64,000 bases of DNA from Cystobasidiopsis lactophilus (taxonomy: Eukaryota > Basidiomycota > Agaricostilbomycetes > Agaricostilbales > Chionosphaeraceae), in the NCBI GenBank assembly GCA_001599975.1, contig BCIO01000004.1, positions 405,904-469,903 on the forward strand, in the 5' to 3' direction. The notes beneath the pieces were generated by a model that was given only the letters and a program-made list of their open reading frames with translations, searched no databases and was not told the DNA's origin. Each line of letters begins with the position of its first letter. Positions within the stretch are counted from its first letter, which is position 1. Positions 1-10,555 of this stretch are shown here, piece after piece. The position numbers were made by a program, and so were the translations under genes.

Positions 1-734
1 GCGGCGTCGAGAGACTTGTTCAGGGGTGCTGGCATCACCGGCCCTTTGGTCAAACAGATGGAGTTTCCCAGCGCCTTCCTTTCCGAAATGGACATGAAGT
101 TTCGCCAAGTCCAGGAAGAACTGAAAATTTTGATTCGCACCTTCCTCGAAGCGCGCACAATGAAGACATCTGGCCACAAAGTACTTTATATTTCTCTCCA
201 AGCTTAGGTCGGACGCTCAAAGAGGTCTGCAGATTGTCGAAGAAGCCTCTGCTAGACTTATGATTGCCACCGAAAGAGCCAGCAGCTGCGATGCCAATCA
301 CATTGAGATGTGCAAGTTCTCATCGGCAAGCGACGCGGATTTCAGATCAGCCCTCGCCTTCCTCAAAGGTTGGGTGAAGAACGTTGGGTGAAGAACGTTC
401 TGCCACAGCTCCCTAGAAGCGGGAATGGTGCTTATGACGAAACGCCACCTCCGAGGTAAGTCGGTGCCACTGTGACGAGTGAACGCTTTAAACTTGTGTG
501 CCTTTTCGAGGTCAGATACGCGCCATGAAAGCTCCGTCAATATTTGTACCCGAAATACAAAGGACCCTAATGCAATGGTTTGGGTACTTTGCAAAGTTTG
601 ATGGGAAGTCTCATAATCTGGCCACTTGTTCCGGCGCCCATCCCAGCTTCTTGAGCATGCCTCCTACTTTTTCTGACTCTCTGAACTTCGGTCGGGGGCC
701 GGCCACCATGTCAATAAAGCTGCGTCATCTCTGA
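1..734 (+). CDS. 3' part of a hypothetical gene, truncated by the window edge
   Basis: The reading frame is open from the left edge. It continues through three short introns: about 181-232 (GTACTT...CTGCAG), about 369-415 (starts GTTGGG) and about 456-514 (GTAAGT donor). The second exon reads IVEEASARLMIATERASS and the last ends SIKLRHL at TGA 732-734. Frame and phase agree at all three junctions, which is the main evidence for a real gene. I recognise no domain. The gene converges on the minus-strand flavoprotein and the two coding ends overlap by about 24 bp. The 5' end lies outside the window. Confidence 0.55.
369..396. repeat. Tandem 14-bp duplication inside an intron
   Basis: GTTGGGTGAAGAAC occurs twice back to back at the 5' splice site, so two equivalent donors sit 14 nt apart in the second intron of the left-edge gene. 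Confidence 0.8.
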
Positions 735-1709
735 GCCAACGCGCCACTTTGCAAGGACAAAAGCTGCCGCGCACCCTTCTGGCCCACAGACAAGTAGCCT
801 GGCTTCCGGAGAGGGTTTTGGAAGCCATTTAGCCAAGTCTGACACACTTAAAAAGCCGATCTTGTCGACCCCTGCGATCGAATCACCCGCATCCACCAGC
901 CTCCGAATGGAGAGCTTGCCAGGGTACTGGGACCGAAGCAGTTCCAACTCCTTGGTCTGGTAGATGGATTCTCCATCAGACGATGCGTAGATCAAATGGA
1001 GGTCTGGATAAGAGGTAGCTGGAGCGCGAAGGAGGATTCGGACAAGTTGAAGAAAGGGCGTCAGCCCCGTGCCGCCAGCGATCTGCGCGGTTCTTAGATA
1101 TGGACTTTTAGGCAATGAATACGCACTCACGAAAGAAATAGAGCTGTAAGGCGTCGACGGAAGAAACCATGTTGGCACTGGCCCGCGCACCAAAACCTGA
1201 TCTCCGACTTTCCGCCTGTGTATCCATCTTGATGTCTCCCCATCTTTATACCGCTTGATCAAAAGTTCCAACGTGCCGTCGCTGTCGCTCGTCCCTTGAA
1301 CGAAAGGCCCGGCGTCCAGCGGAGTGTATGGCCTTTGGATCTGGATCTCGGGCTGGACGATGTAGACGCTCTGGATGGCATTTTCAAACAAGTCGTCACT
1401 TGAAGGGCGTTTAGAATTGGAGACAGTCAGGGTAAAAAGGGATGTATTGGGATTGAGCTTTTGGATGGAGCGGATCGTGAGCGGAATGAAATGCTGGTGT
1501 GAGAGCGGCCTGCTCTCTTCTTGGCGGTCTTGCCACTTTAGGAAGCCATAAACAGATCCTCCGAGAGCAGTCGGCACGCCAATCAGCCAGTAGAAGCCGC
1601 TCTTCCGCTTGGGCTTCGGCGGAGCAGAAATTTGGCTGTAGGATCGGGGCGGCAGAGCAGACCAGCCACAGGTGCAGCGCGCTAGTCTGGACGGACTCCT
1701 AGCCGCCAT
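711..1709 (-). CDS. Mitochondrial Cyc2-like / NADH-cytochrome b5 reductase-like flavoprotein
   Basis: Encodes about 316 aa after removing an in-frame 48-nt intron at 1083-1130 (GTGAGT...GCGCAG); unspliced it reads as 332 aa. The N-terminus is Arg/Ser-rich with a hydrophobic stretch (GFYWLIGVPTALGGSVYGFL), as expected of a mitochondrial inner-membrane anchored protein. An FAD-binding RPYTPL motif follows at about residue 125, then the NAD(P)-binding AGGTGLTPFLQ and the C-terminal VCGPEG motif of the ferredoxin-reductase superfamily. The combination of presequence, membrane segment and FNR fold suggests a Cyc2-type redox protein for cytochrome c haem attachment, or a mitochondrial b5 reductase. 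Start is the first ATG of the frame. The family is secure; the specific role is inferred. Confidence 0.82.
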   Translation of the reverse strand: MAARSPSRLARCTCGWSALPPRSYSQISAPPKPKRKSGFYWLIGVPTALGGSVYGFLKWQDRQEESRPLSHQHFIPLTIRSIQKLNPNTSLFTLTVSNSKRPSSDDLFENAIQSVYIVQPEIQIQRPYTPLDAGPFVQGTSDSDGTLELLIKRYKDGETSRWIHRRKVGDQVLVRGPVPTWFLPSTPYSSISFVSAYSLPKSPYLRTAQIAGGTGLTPFLQLVRILLRAPATSYPDLHLIYASSDGESIYQTKELELLRSQYPGKLSIRRLVDAGDSIAGVDKIGFLSVSDLAKWLPKPSPEARLLVCGPEGCAAAFVLAKWRVGSEMTQLY

Positions 1710-2010
1710 TGATTGGTGCGGGCCTTAGGAAATAGTAGATTGGTCTAGCCCAAGAAGACTTGAGTGATGCCGTCGCCGCCGATCCAGGCCAAGAGGTGAA
1801 GTGCCAATTTTGCACCCGATTGGCAAGCAGCTATACAAAATGCAGTGCGACTGAACAATACAAAGAAATCGTGGAGTTGAGATGAGGAAGTTTTGCTCGA
1901 AGTAGCCTGGCCGAAGTTGTCTTCCGCCACCAGCCCAAGTAGCTCCTCCGACTTCTGACCGTCCTCCCAACAATCACACTTGAGGTCAATGTGGGCAAAT
2001 TCGACGTAGC

Positions 2011-2475
2011 CTAGGCAAAGGGCGGAGGCAAGTGAGCGATGTGCCGCTGCGGGGAGGTTGGTGTCGAACCCGCCGGCGTATTGTCGCCAGACGTGGCCGG
2101 AGAGACGAACGGCGGGGTGTAGGTCGAACCCGAGGGAGCTTGGTTCTCGATGATGAAGGAGGTGCTAAGGCCCATCGGAGGTTTGCTGGGCGCTCCCTTC
2201 TTTTCGTTCTCCGCCTGTCGGTCCTCTCGTCAGTCAAAGTTAGTGGGAGCGAAGCAGCAGCAACTTACCTGAGCCTTTGTGCCCTTTTTCTTTTTTTCTT
2301 GCTCGGCGGGCCAGTGTGATGCATGCTAGCGGGTCAACGGTAAGGCCAACCATCTCGAATAGAAAGAAACAGGCGGGAGGCTCACCTGCCAATCTCTTAT
2401 CACGATGGAATGGGAATACCGTTGAAGACCAATGAAGGGATCAATCGGGTCCTCCTCTTCCCGCCTGCTTGTCAT
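2011..2475 (-). CDS. Small hypothetical protein (about 116 aa, three exons)
   Basis: Model: ATG at 2475, exon 1 ends IVIRDWQ, then an intron starting GTGAGC and ending GCTAG, a short exon rich in Lys (AEQEKKKKGTKAQ), and an intron GTAAGT...GACAG with a CTAAC branch site. The last exon is Ser/Thr/Pro-rich and ends HLPPPFA at TAG 2011-2013. Both junctions are phase 0 and the unspliced frame would stop, so the splicing is self-consistent. The protein has a basic Lys cluster and a low-complexity tail without a recognised domain or signal peptide. Function unknown. Confidence 0.5.
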
Positions 2476-4052
2476 GCTCGGGGACTTTGGAGGGTTGGAG
2501 AGTGGCAAAGCTCAGGTGGACACGAGTTCGCTTGGCCTCGCAGCGTCGGGCGAACAGCGAAGGGCGGGCAGCGGATGGCAGTAACGGAACAAGAGCAAGG
2601 GAGTCATGATGCGGTCATTTCTGGAAAATGGGCAAAGCTGTTGGCGTGAAACCGAAAGCCGTTGGCAAAGTCAAATTTTGTGCACGACGGATTTCACAAG
2701 TTGTCTGCTTCCTCTTCCCTATCAGTGCCGTGAGAGCAGGTAGAGGTTCAAGTGAGCAGGTCAACGCGATAGGAGGGCAAATGTTCTGGAAGTTCTTGGC
2801 AAGGAGCAAGCAACGGATTTGGGTGGCAAATCTCGCGGAAGGATCGACTTCTCACTGTTGGGTGCAAGGACGCGCGTTCAAGACCTTTGCATTCAGTAGA
2901 CCGTACGGTTCCAGACGCCCCAGGTGGAATTGCATGGATGCCCTCGCCGCTCCGACGCTCGTGGCGGACAGCGCACGAGGGCTTCCACTCCGCGCTCAAC
3001 AGCGCCGCTAACGCTCTTTGCCACAATTCACCCATTGCTTTGACATCACTTGAGTAGAGGATCAAAAATACCCCGCGCTTTGAAGGGGCATGAACGTCGC
3101 AACCACTGTGCGCCGACACCTTAGCCACATCAGAACACGGGCATCACTGATCGAGAGCAAGACAGCCACGCACCCATTGCCTCAACATCCCAAAGAGCCT
3201 TTCGTACTTGGGGATTCGCAGTCATGGACAGAGGACACATCCAGTGGTGCGAGGGTGGGGGATGGTGGTGGGCTCGGCTTGGCTCGAGGGTCTGCAGGCG
3301 GCAAGCTACTAAGAGGTACGATCTCTTGGGTGGCATACAGACGCTCACCTCCACATCCTGACGCCATTGTGATGGATGAAGATACTGGATTGGAATCGCT
3401 AGCCATAAAATCGACCGATCGCGAGAGCTGTGGTTGCCCATCTCGCTAAGACTTTGACAATGCCTGATCTTAGAGCGATCGGCACGCACCACTGGTATAG
3501 TTGTATCGCGCTAGATGGCGCTGGGTGTAGGCTTCGAGCGGTCCAGGAACGAGAGGGTGGTGCACTTTGACCGAGGTGATGTGCGCCGCGTCTGTAGTTT
3601 CTACCGCTGTTCTAGAGAAAGGTCCCTATATTGGATTGAGTAGACCCACAATCCTCGAGCCCAATAAGAGCATCCTTGCCGGTGCCCCCAAGGCGAGATC
3701 CCGGTGGAGGGTGGGAAGGACGATCAAGTCCGGGGCAGCTCTGTGGGCAAGAAGTCGGGTGAGCACAGACGAATTGTCTGAGGTCAAAGCAAACCCACCT
3801 CGTTCTCATGTCTCCAAGGCGTATAGGATGAGCCCCAGCTTGAGCGTGTTGGCTCTGCGTGAGCCTCCCAAATTTGAGCAGATGCTTGAGTCGCCCACGC
3901 CGGCCGCCGTCACTCTGTGCAGTTGCGGAGATGCATCAGAGATGCAAAATCTGATGAAGCAGACAAGCGAGACGCACGAGCAGACCAAGACCAGCGCCGG
4001 CCAATCATGCGCCTTCGATTTTCCCTGCGAGCCAGGTCCAAATGGCAGGTCC
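2476..4052. other. About 1.6 kb without a confident gene
   Basis: No spliced model I tried holds together over more than one exon. The best candidate is a minus-strand 74-codon frame at 3182-3406, starting MASDSNPVSSSITMASG and Pro/Ser-rich, which could be an exon of an unresolved gene. A near-match to the GGTGGCAAA element (AGTGGCAAA) lies at about 2502. Confidence 0.4.
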
Positions 4053-4289
4053 TCAACGAGCCGGTTCCTCGAGCCACTTGCGCTTCGACCGTTGTTGTTG
4101 TTGCTGCTGGATCAGCTGCTGCGTGGAAGCGGGCGAGGGCTGCTGTTCTTCGGTCGCGGCAAAAGGCGATTTGCGGGCTGGGCAGGGCAACATGCTGAAC
4201 GAGACCGAGGCGCAGGCGATCACGAAGGCCGCGTAGAACGAGTAGTTGGTCAGCCGCCTGGTCGTCGCTAGACCAGCTTTGAGGAACAT
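4053..4289 (-). CDS. Small hydrophobic protein with one membrane segment (78 aa)
   Basis: Single uninterrupted frame. The N-terminus is basic (MFLKAGLATTRRL), followed by a hydrophobic segment at about residues 15-35 (NYSFYAAFVIACASVSFSML), a Cys-Pro turn, and a Gln-rich then basic C-terminus (QQQQQQRSKRKWLEEPAR). The layout fits a small single-pass mitochondrial or ER protein, such as an assembly-factor type peptide, but no family is recognised. The Gln run could mark a diverged tail. An overlapping frame upstream (4268-4453) might be 5' leader. The real gene could have additional exons. Confidence 0.5.
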   Translation of the reverse strand: MFLKAGLATTRRLTNYSFYAAFVIACASVSFSMLPCPARKSPFAATEEQQPSPASTQQLIQQQQQQRSKRKWLEEPAR

Positions 4290-4910
4290 CTTGACGTCGG
4301 GGTTGCTGGGTGCGGCTCAAGAGGTCTTCTGGGCTCGACGACCAAGTTTGTTTGCTTTGCCCTTGGATGGTGGTTCTCGTTGTCTGGCTTGGCTCGTGCT
4401 TTTGGAATGACGGCCAAGAAGTGTTTGACGCTGCTGAGCGAGAGCCTGCTCATTGCCAGCCTTGGGGGAACATGGGCTTCTGCCAGCGCCGCTTGGCCTC
4501 CGCTTGCGAGACTTCGAGTCTAGGACCTTCTTGCCTAGCCTTGATCCGTCCTTTAGACAGCAAATACCCCGCGTGCTATCTGTTTTGGCGTTGCGCAGTC
4601 CGGGTCTTCTGAAAAGGCGTGACGCCGGTCCCCGTTCCTATTTGCTGCCCTCTTCCTCAACTGGCCCAGCCCCTATGCCTGTTTCTTATTCTGGCACATT
4701 TCGAGAGACCTGCAAATCTGGGCAGCCAACCACAGGTGCTGCCTTGCATACTGTCTGAGAAGTTGGTTTTGGAAGAGGCTATGCATTCCTGGTTCGGTCC
4801 TACTCTCCGGGCTCGCCCTGTTCATGAACGTCCATTTCAACTGGAGATAGACCCCTTTTCAGTGTTCGAGCGCTTCACTCTTTCGGCGCCATTCGTCCCA
4901 CCATAAAGAC
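4290..4910. other. Divergent intergenic region
   Basis: Lies between the minus-strand small hydrophobic gene and the plus-strand unknown gene, so it should hold both promoters. Plus-strand frames up to 4906 are overlapping and show no domain. Nothing else is seen. Confidence 0.4.
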
Positions 4911-6159
4911 ATGAGCGCGAAACCTTGGCAAGAACAACTATCTCGCCAGTGGCGTTGGCTGCGCGACATCGCATGTTACAAGTTGGGCAGCAACTGGCTA
5001 GAGCTTCAGCTCTACAGAGGCCCAAAGATGGAGAAGCCTCTGCTGCATCTCCTGTACCGGGACGAGGCACCCGAAGGCACGTTGGTCCTGGACGGACCAG
5101 GCAATACTTGGCGCTGGAAACAAGAGCTCGATGGCCAGGTAAGCCCTACGGTCGCTCAATCTACTCAGATTCTTACCCATGCTCCGTCACAGGCCGTAGA
5201 GCCCGTTTCTCCGGACTGGCCTCCGATTCGCGACCTCCCTGCGGGCAAGAAGGAGACCGTGGTCATCATGCTGCTGCTCCACGAACGCCATCAAGCCGGA
5301 TCAACATGCACCTTGGCTGGCTTTTTGGCCTTTTCCCGCCGAAGTCCTGGTACCTTTGAACTTGGAGCTCTCTGGGTGACGAAAAGCGAACGCGACGTCC
5401 TCTGGGGCGTCCGCAAGCCTCACGCCCATGGACAGTCTGCTGGTGTCGCTCAACTATCTTGCAGCACCGTTCTTATGGACGCGTACCACTTGGTGATACA
5501 GCACTACGCAGACGCCACGAGGTGGCGCCAATCGTGGATTATTGCCTCTTTCCAACGAGCGAACTTTTACGCGCTCTGGGGCTACCTGTCGTATGATCAA
5601 AAGAAAGATTTCTACGTACGGCTCCGCTTCTTGGCAGGTCACCAGATTGTCTCTTCCCTGAACGGACTGGTCGATGACCGAAGTAGATTGTTCTTGCGCA
5701 TTTCGGGGTGGCAGCGTCTAAGCTCCTTCTGTGACAGAGCTCCCAGAGACAGAAAATCCTGCTATTGTGAAGGAAAGACAATTGGCAGCTGACATCCGGA
5801 AAGCCTTTTCAGAACTCGCTGCCGCAGCCGAAGCACGAGAAGTCAAGGCCGAGCGCGAAGCCCTGGCGCGTGGCACGCTCGTCAGCTGCAACGACGTCGT
5901 CATCGGCCCTTACCGCCCTGTCAGAAAAGCTTACAAAGTGGTCAAAGCGACCACCAAAGATGACGGAACAACGGGACAGCACGTCGAGCACGTCGAGCGT
6001 TTGCCACCACCCGATGGCATGAAGCTGGTCCCAGGCCAGCATGGTCTCTTCAATCATTTTATGCAACAGTACACTCCGGGTCAAGGTGTGCCAAAGGGTG
6101 ACGGCAGGATCCTCGAAGAGGCCAAGGAGGCTTACAGGAAGAACCACGGCCTTGCCTAG
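4911..6159 (+). CDS. Unknown protein, tandem paralog 1, possibly GNAT-like
   Basis: Three exons. Intron 1 is 5139-5192 (54 nt, so the frame also reads through it). Intron 2 is 5683-5737 (GTAGAT...GACAG), needed to join the tail starting KLPETENPAIVKERQLA. An N-terminal Trp-rich region is followed by hydrophobic strands (TVVIMLLLHE, TCTLAGFLAF), LGALWVTKSERDVLWGVRKP and a late NFYALWGYL. The strand-helix order with an Asn-x-x-x-Tyr/Trp-Gly end resembles a GNAT acetyltransferase fold, which is only a suggestion. The C-terminal block contains VVIGPYRPVRKAYK, GQHGLFNHFMQQYTPGQG and KGDGRILEEAKEAY, nearly identical in the neighbouring paralog, so this tail is under constraint. No enzyme family can be named. 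Confidence 0.7.
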
Positions 6160-7040
6160 ATTTCCTTTGCAACGCATTTCTTTTAGCTCTCACGTTCATG
6201 TTCGTGCGCCAACGCAGCATCCTACCAGCTTTTGAGAGATGAGTCGCCGAATTCGATTCGGCTGCGTGGGCCCGAGAGCTTGCTCCACTTCTGCCGTCCC
6301 AGACGCTAGTGTCCCTTCTTCCATGCCCGAATTTGCCATTAGAGTACATGCGGGCCTACTGCGTCAGAGACTCATCCAGACTGCTGGCCCGACGCCGCTC
6401 TTTCACGGCGCGGCTCGAAGATGCAGTTCATGGCCTCTGCCGGTTAACATTTGAAGCGCCTGCTAGCAGTCCCCTTTTTCCTCAAATGCATGCGAAAAGG
6501 GAACATTTCATGGCCAATCTTGCTTGGACGAAAGCTCGCTGTCGCTGCAGGGGTAGGCAATTGAGAAGTTCGACTTTGCGCTGGCAAACTGACACCTGAA
6601 CCCGGGATCTGCTTCTGACATGTCTTCATGCTATACTCGGATCTGGAGAGCTGCTTCATAAGTGCTGTCTCAATTGCCGGATGCCTCAGGCGCCTCGGCT
6701 TGGCCTGAGGCCTCCTTTAATGTTGCTGAGGGGCTATTATCCGCCTGAGCTTGCGAAGACTCTCTCACTGGGCGTTGAGGATCTAATGCAGAGCGATCTG
6801 ACTGCTACCGCAACTAATGCCTGTGTATCTGTCATGGCAGCAAGAGAGGCGGTGCCAAATGTCTCTCTTACGGCGAGACCCAGCCTTGTCCTCTCCCGGC
6901 CATCTCTTAAAACCATCAGCATTAACACTGCCATGAAGCTCAGTTGTAGGTCAAGATATGGTGACAAACAGTTCGATGCGCTCAAAGGTAAGGCGCCAGC
7001 TTCTTACTTCTTCTCGACGCCGTCCGACTTGCCCCAAGCC
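6160..7040. other. Spacer between tandem paralogs, possibly including the 5' part of paralog 2
   Basis: A frame open from 6681 runs in frame into paralog 2, with a possible 51-nt intron at about 6988-7038 (GTAAGG...CCAAG). It does not resemble the N-terminus of paralog 1, so I treat it as promoter or leader with low certainty. Confidence 0.35.
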
Positions 7041-8344
7041 ATGGCTGCTCGAGATCACTGGCTCTGGCTTTGCGACCATGCCTGCTTTTCTATAGATGGC
7101 TGGAGTCTCGAGCTTCGACTATACGAAATCGACCGGGTGGACCCAGATGACGATAAGACGTTACCCACTCTGCTCGACAGCGAGGCCTCTGATGGCACTA
7201 TTCGGTTTGACGGTTCGACTAATTCTTGGCGCTGGATCCGCGAGCGCGACAACACGGTTAAGGCAAGTGGCGCACGGAACTGCACTCGTCAAAAAAGTGG
7301 GCTCATGCTCTTCCGTTGGACCAGTGCGCTGGGCCGTGGGAGCCTTTATGGCCGCCTGTTCCTGCATGCCCGAGTGCAAAGAAGGGCAACGCCATCATCT
7401 TAATGTTACTTTTACACGAGCCGACTCCTAAGGCTTCATGCGTGTTGGCCGGCTACGCACGCTTTACCTATGACGACCGTGCAGTGCAGTCCGGACTCCG
7501 AGCTCTATGTTGTCATCGTTCGCCACGTTTCGAGCTTGATAAGCTTTGGGTTGCTCAAAGCTGGCGTGACATGCTCTGGGGCGTCCGCAAGCCACTGCCT
7601 TTTGAAACCACCCAATCGCCCAAGTCTCCTGCAGTATCATTATGATGGATGCCTACCACTTACTAGCCCGCCACTATGCTGGCCCCCGATCTTTGGAATT
7701 GATCCTCTGGAGCCGGCCGCCTCACTTCTCACTTTACCACCGTTGGGGGTATGCCACTACCAGCGAAAAGAACGGAAAATGGACAAGAATGCGCCTGAAG
7801 TTTGGAAGCCGAGACAAAATAGCCTCTACACTTACTGGCCTCCGGGAACGACCAGGTGTGTCGAATCGTCGTTAGCCAAGGATGTCGCGACAGCTCTCAA
7901 GATATTGCAGTCATGTTGGAAGTCGTTGACCCCGACTCTGGAGAGCTAGACCGTAAGGCAGTTGAAGCACGCAATAAGGAGCGGCAGCTTGCAGCCAATA
8001 TTCATCAAGAGTTCGAAAGCTTAGCCACGAAGGCATGGAGCAATCCCTCTATCAAGAAACACTGGCTCGTCATCGGCCCCTATCGCCCAGTGAAGAAGGC
8101 TTTCAAGTTTGTCAAGGCCATCACCGAGAAGGACGGCAAGGAAGGCCAGCTGGTCGAGCACGTCGAGCATCGGCCACACCCCGACCCCGCTTTTGAGCCT
8201 GTCGAAGGCCAGCACGGCCTGTTCCATCATTTCCTGAAACAGCAGTATACTCCCGGCCAAGGCGTGTCAAAGGGCGACGGCAGGATCCTCGAAGAGGTCA
8301 AGGAGGCGGCCAAGGCTTACAGGAAGAAGCATGGCCTTACCTAG
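7041..8344 (+). pseudogene. Unknown protein, tandem paralog 2, with a 1-nt frameshift
   Basis: Aligns along its length with the gene at 4911-6159, including LELRLY, NSWRWIRERD, LMLLLHE, LWVAQSWRDMLWGVRKP, MMDAYHLL and the C-terminal GQHGLFHHFLKQQYTPGQG. Intron 1 is a GC-AG intron (7263-7324, donor AAG|GCAAGT). The last intron is 7856-7910 (GTGTGT...TTGCAG), in the same place as in paralog 1. Between about 7596 and 7625 the frame must shift by one base to pass from RKPLPF to IAQVSCSII, which matches VAQLSCSTV of paralog 1. No intron consensus explains the shift. Either the copy is a young pseudogene or one base is missing from the assembly. There is also an insertion of about 14 residues near FTYDDRAVQSG. 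Confidence 0.65.
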
Positions 8345-8676
8345 ATCTGCGCTGCAATCCTGAGACTATGTGTCCTTATAGAGCTCTCATTTAAGAACCA
8401 TAAGATTGATGTGCACGCCACAAGCAGGGCCAGGCCTAAATTAGGTCCTCACGCGCATTCGCCGCAGCTTGCTCCGCCCCCATTCAAAACAGCTGAGCTG
8501 CTCCTCCTGCCTGAGCCTTTGCTTCAAGCAAATCACATTCCTTATATCTGCACGACCTACGAGCCGACTGCCAGAAGCCGTCTAGCCCGGCGTCTTTCAC
8601 TCGTGCGCACTGCCCCTTTGTCAACGCCCAGCGACTCCTTCTCCTCGGTCCTTGGCGTCGACCCACCATCGTTAAC
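8345..8676. other. Intergenic region upstream of the GH17 gene
   Basis: 332 bp between the paralog pair and the glucanase start. No gene is seen; presumably terminator and promoter. Confidence 0.4.
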
Positions 8677-10555
8677 ATGCTGGCTTCAGTAGCATTGCTG
8701 CTGGCTGCAGTGGCGCCTACAACATGGGCTGCCCTCGACGACAAGCTGCACAGGTGCGTGCCCAGACACTTCATTTAGACTGGGGTCGCCCGCCAAACTG
8801 ACCGCCGGTCCGCGTCGAGCAGGTCCTTTTGGGGCATGGCCTACTCAGCACAGGGTTCCATCCTGCCTTGGTGCGGCGCTGAACAAGCTGTAAGTCCCAC
8901 CGACCCGGGCTGCTCATCTGGCCCTTGTTGTTTTTTAGAGGCGTGCAGGACTAATTCTGGCTTCGGTCTTGCAGAATGTGACGAACGATATCTACGTTAT
9001 GGCTCAGCTCACACCAAGAGTACGACTGTACGGCGCGGATTGCAACCAGACAGCGATGGTCATGGAGGGAATCGCCCAGAGTCCGTTATTACCATCCCTC
9101 CCCTTTCCAAAAGCGCAGCTAAATCTCAAATGCGTCCACAGCGAACGCGGACTTGACCGTCTGGCCGTGCATCTACATCCCAGTGCCGTACAATCAGACG
9201 GTCGTGGACCGGCAATGGGCCGCCATTCAAGACGCCTTGACGACGTACGGCGTCGAGAAGATTGGCGGCATCACCATTGGCAACGAGTTCCTCTTGAACT
9301 CTTACGGCGACTCTGGCCTACCGACGGACGCCAACGGCGTGGCTGCGCGGACCCAGCTGCTGTCCACCATCAAGACCCTCAACAGCTCGCTGCTCGCCAT
9401 GAACCTTGGCAAGAACATTCCGCTTGGCACCTCGGACGCCGGCTCGGCGGTCACCAAGCAGCTTCTCGAGGGCGTCGACTACTACATGGCCAACGACCAC
9501 CCGTGGTTCGGTGGGCTGCCAATCGACCAGGCTGCAGCTTGGACATGGGTGAGTTTCAGGTTGCTGTCTCAGCGCACTTTGTGGTTCTCGCTGACGGCTT
9601 CATGTGCTCCCGTCAGGACTTCTTCGAACGTTGGTTTACCCTGCTGCTTAAATTTGCACTGCGGATGGGCGAACTGAGTGGTGTGACCAGAAAATGATAT
9701 CGCCGTTCAAGAGACCACCACCAACAAGCCGGCTATGTGTTCGTTCTCCTTGCCCCTCCCTGCCATTTGTTGGATTCCGGCTGAAGGTAGCGAGAGGCGC
9801 GAACAGACATTGGCGAGACGGGGTGGCCATCTGATACTTACAACGCTTCGCTTGGCTCGGACGGCCCTTCGATCGCGTCGGTGCCCAACTTGCAAACCTT
9901 CCTCGACACTTGGGTCTGCCAGGCTAACAAAAACAACACCGAGTGGGTGCCTTGTCGCTCTAGTTGAATGGATACGAGGCTGATTCTGTTGTGCTCCCGT
10001 CCACAGCTAGTAAGGCCTTCCCTTTCCCCCTAAAAACTTCCTCAGCGGGTCTTGATGTGTTTTTATTGGCCCCACAGCTTCTACTTCCAGCTGACAGATC
10101 AGGTGAGTGGACAAGCATACAGTTGCTCGTCATCCGCAGAGCTGAGCAGGTGCTCGCCTAGCCTTGGACAGCGCCAATTTACGGCGGCGTCGAGCCGTAT
10201 TGTGAGTTTCTTGTCGTTCGTTGAACATTCGGCTGAATACTTATTCAAGGGGGCTTGTGTGACCAAAATGCCGTTCTCAAAAATGGGCTGACAATTCCCG
10301 ATTGTGCAGGTGAGTCACGCATTGGTGAGCTTGTGTCGACCACCGAAACTGAGCACACCATGTCGTGCACCAGTCGACTCGCCGTCCGGTGGCACTGTCG
10401 ACCAGCTCAAGGCACCTGGGAGCTCATCGGGTGGCTCCGACGGCGGCTCGGGCAGCGGCTCCAAGCATTCGTCGTCTGCCTTGTCCACCTACCCGCTGGC
10501 GACATTCACTGCCACCGCCGCTCTCGGCCTGTTCATCGTCTCCGCCATCTTTTAA
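8677..10555 (+). CDS. GPI-anchored glycoside hydrolase family 17 (glucan beta-1,3-glucosidase type)
   Basis: A cell-wall glucan hydrolase or transglycosylase of the Bgl2/Scw type. The signal peptide is MLASVALLLAAVAPTTWA. Exons joined by hand give SFWGMAYSAQGSILPWCG, VRLYGADCNQT, ITIGNEFLLNSYG with the acid/base Glu of GNE, FGGLPIDQAAAWTWDFFEQ, YIGETGWPSDTYN with the nucleophile Glu in the GETGWPS signature, YFYFQLTDQ and PWTAPIYGGVEPYWG. The C-terminus is a Ser/Gly linker followed by a hydrophobic tail (ATFTATAALGLFIVSAIF), a typical GPI signal. The gene has about twelve exons, one of them apparently 3 nt (10007-10009). Family and catalytic residues are clear; substrate detail is inferred. 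Confidence 0.92.
10007..10009 (+). other. Predicted 3-nt microexon (CTA) in the GH17 gene
   Basis: The exon before ends ..AACACCGA at 9942 and the next begins CTTCTAC at 10078. CTA is flanked by CCACAG and GTAAGG. Including it gives two introns of 64 and 68 nt, normal here, and codons GAC-TAC-TTC-TAC-TTC. That restores the YFYF motif typical of GH17. Skipping it leaves one 135-nt intron and loses only the Tyr. Confidence 0.55.

Noticed and set aside
2090-2140. tRNA-like GGTCGAACCC and GTGTCGAACCC strings
   Set aside because: No acceptor stem, D-arm or anticodon arm can be formed around them; they fall in an exon of the small minus-strand gene.
5683-5792. C-terminal end RLFLRISGWQRLSS of the unspliced first paralog
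   Set aside because: It is intron sequence. A GTAGAT...GACAG intron restores the tail shared with the second paralog.
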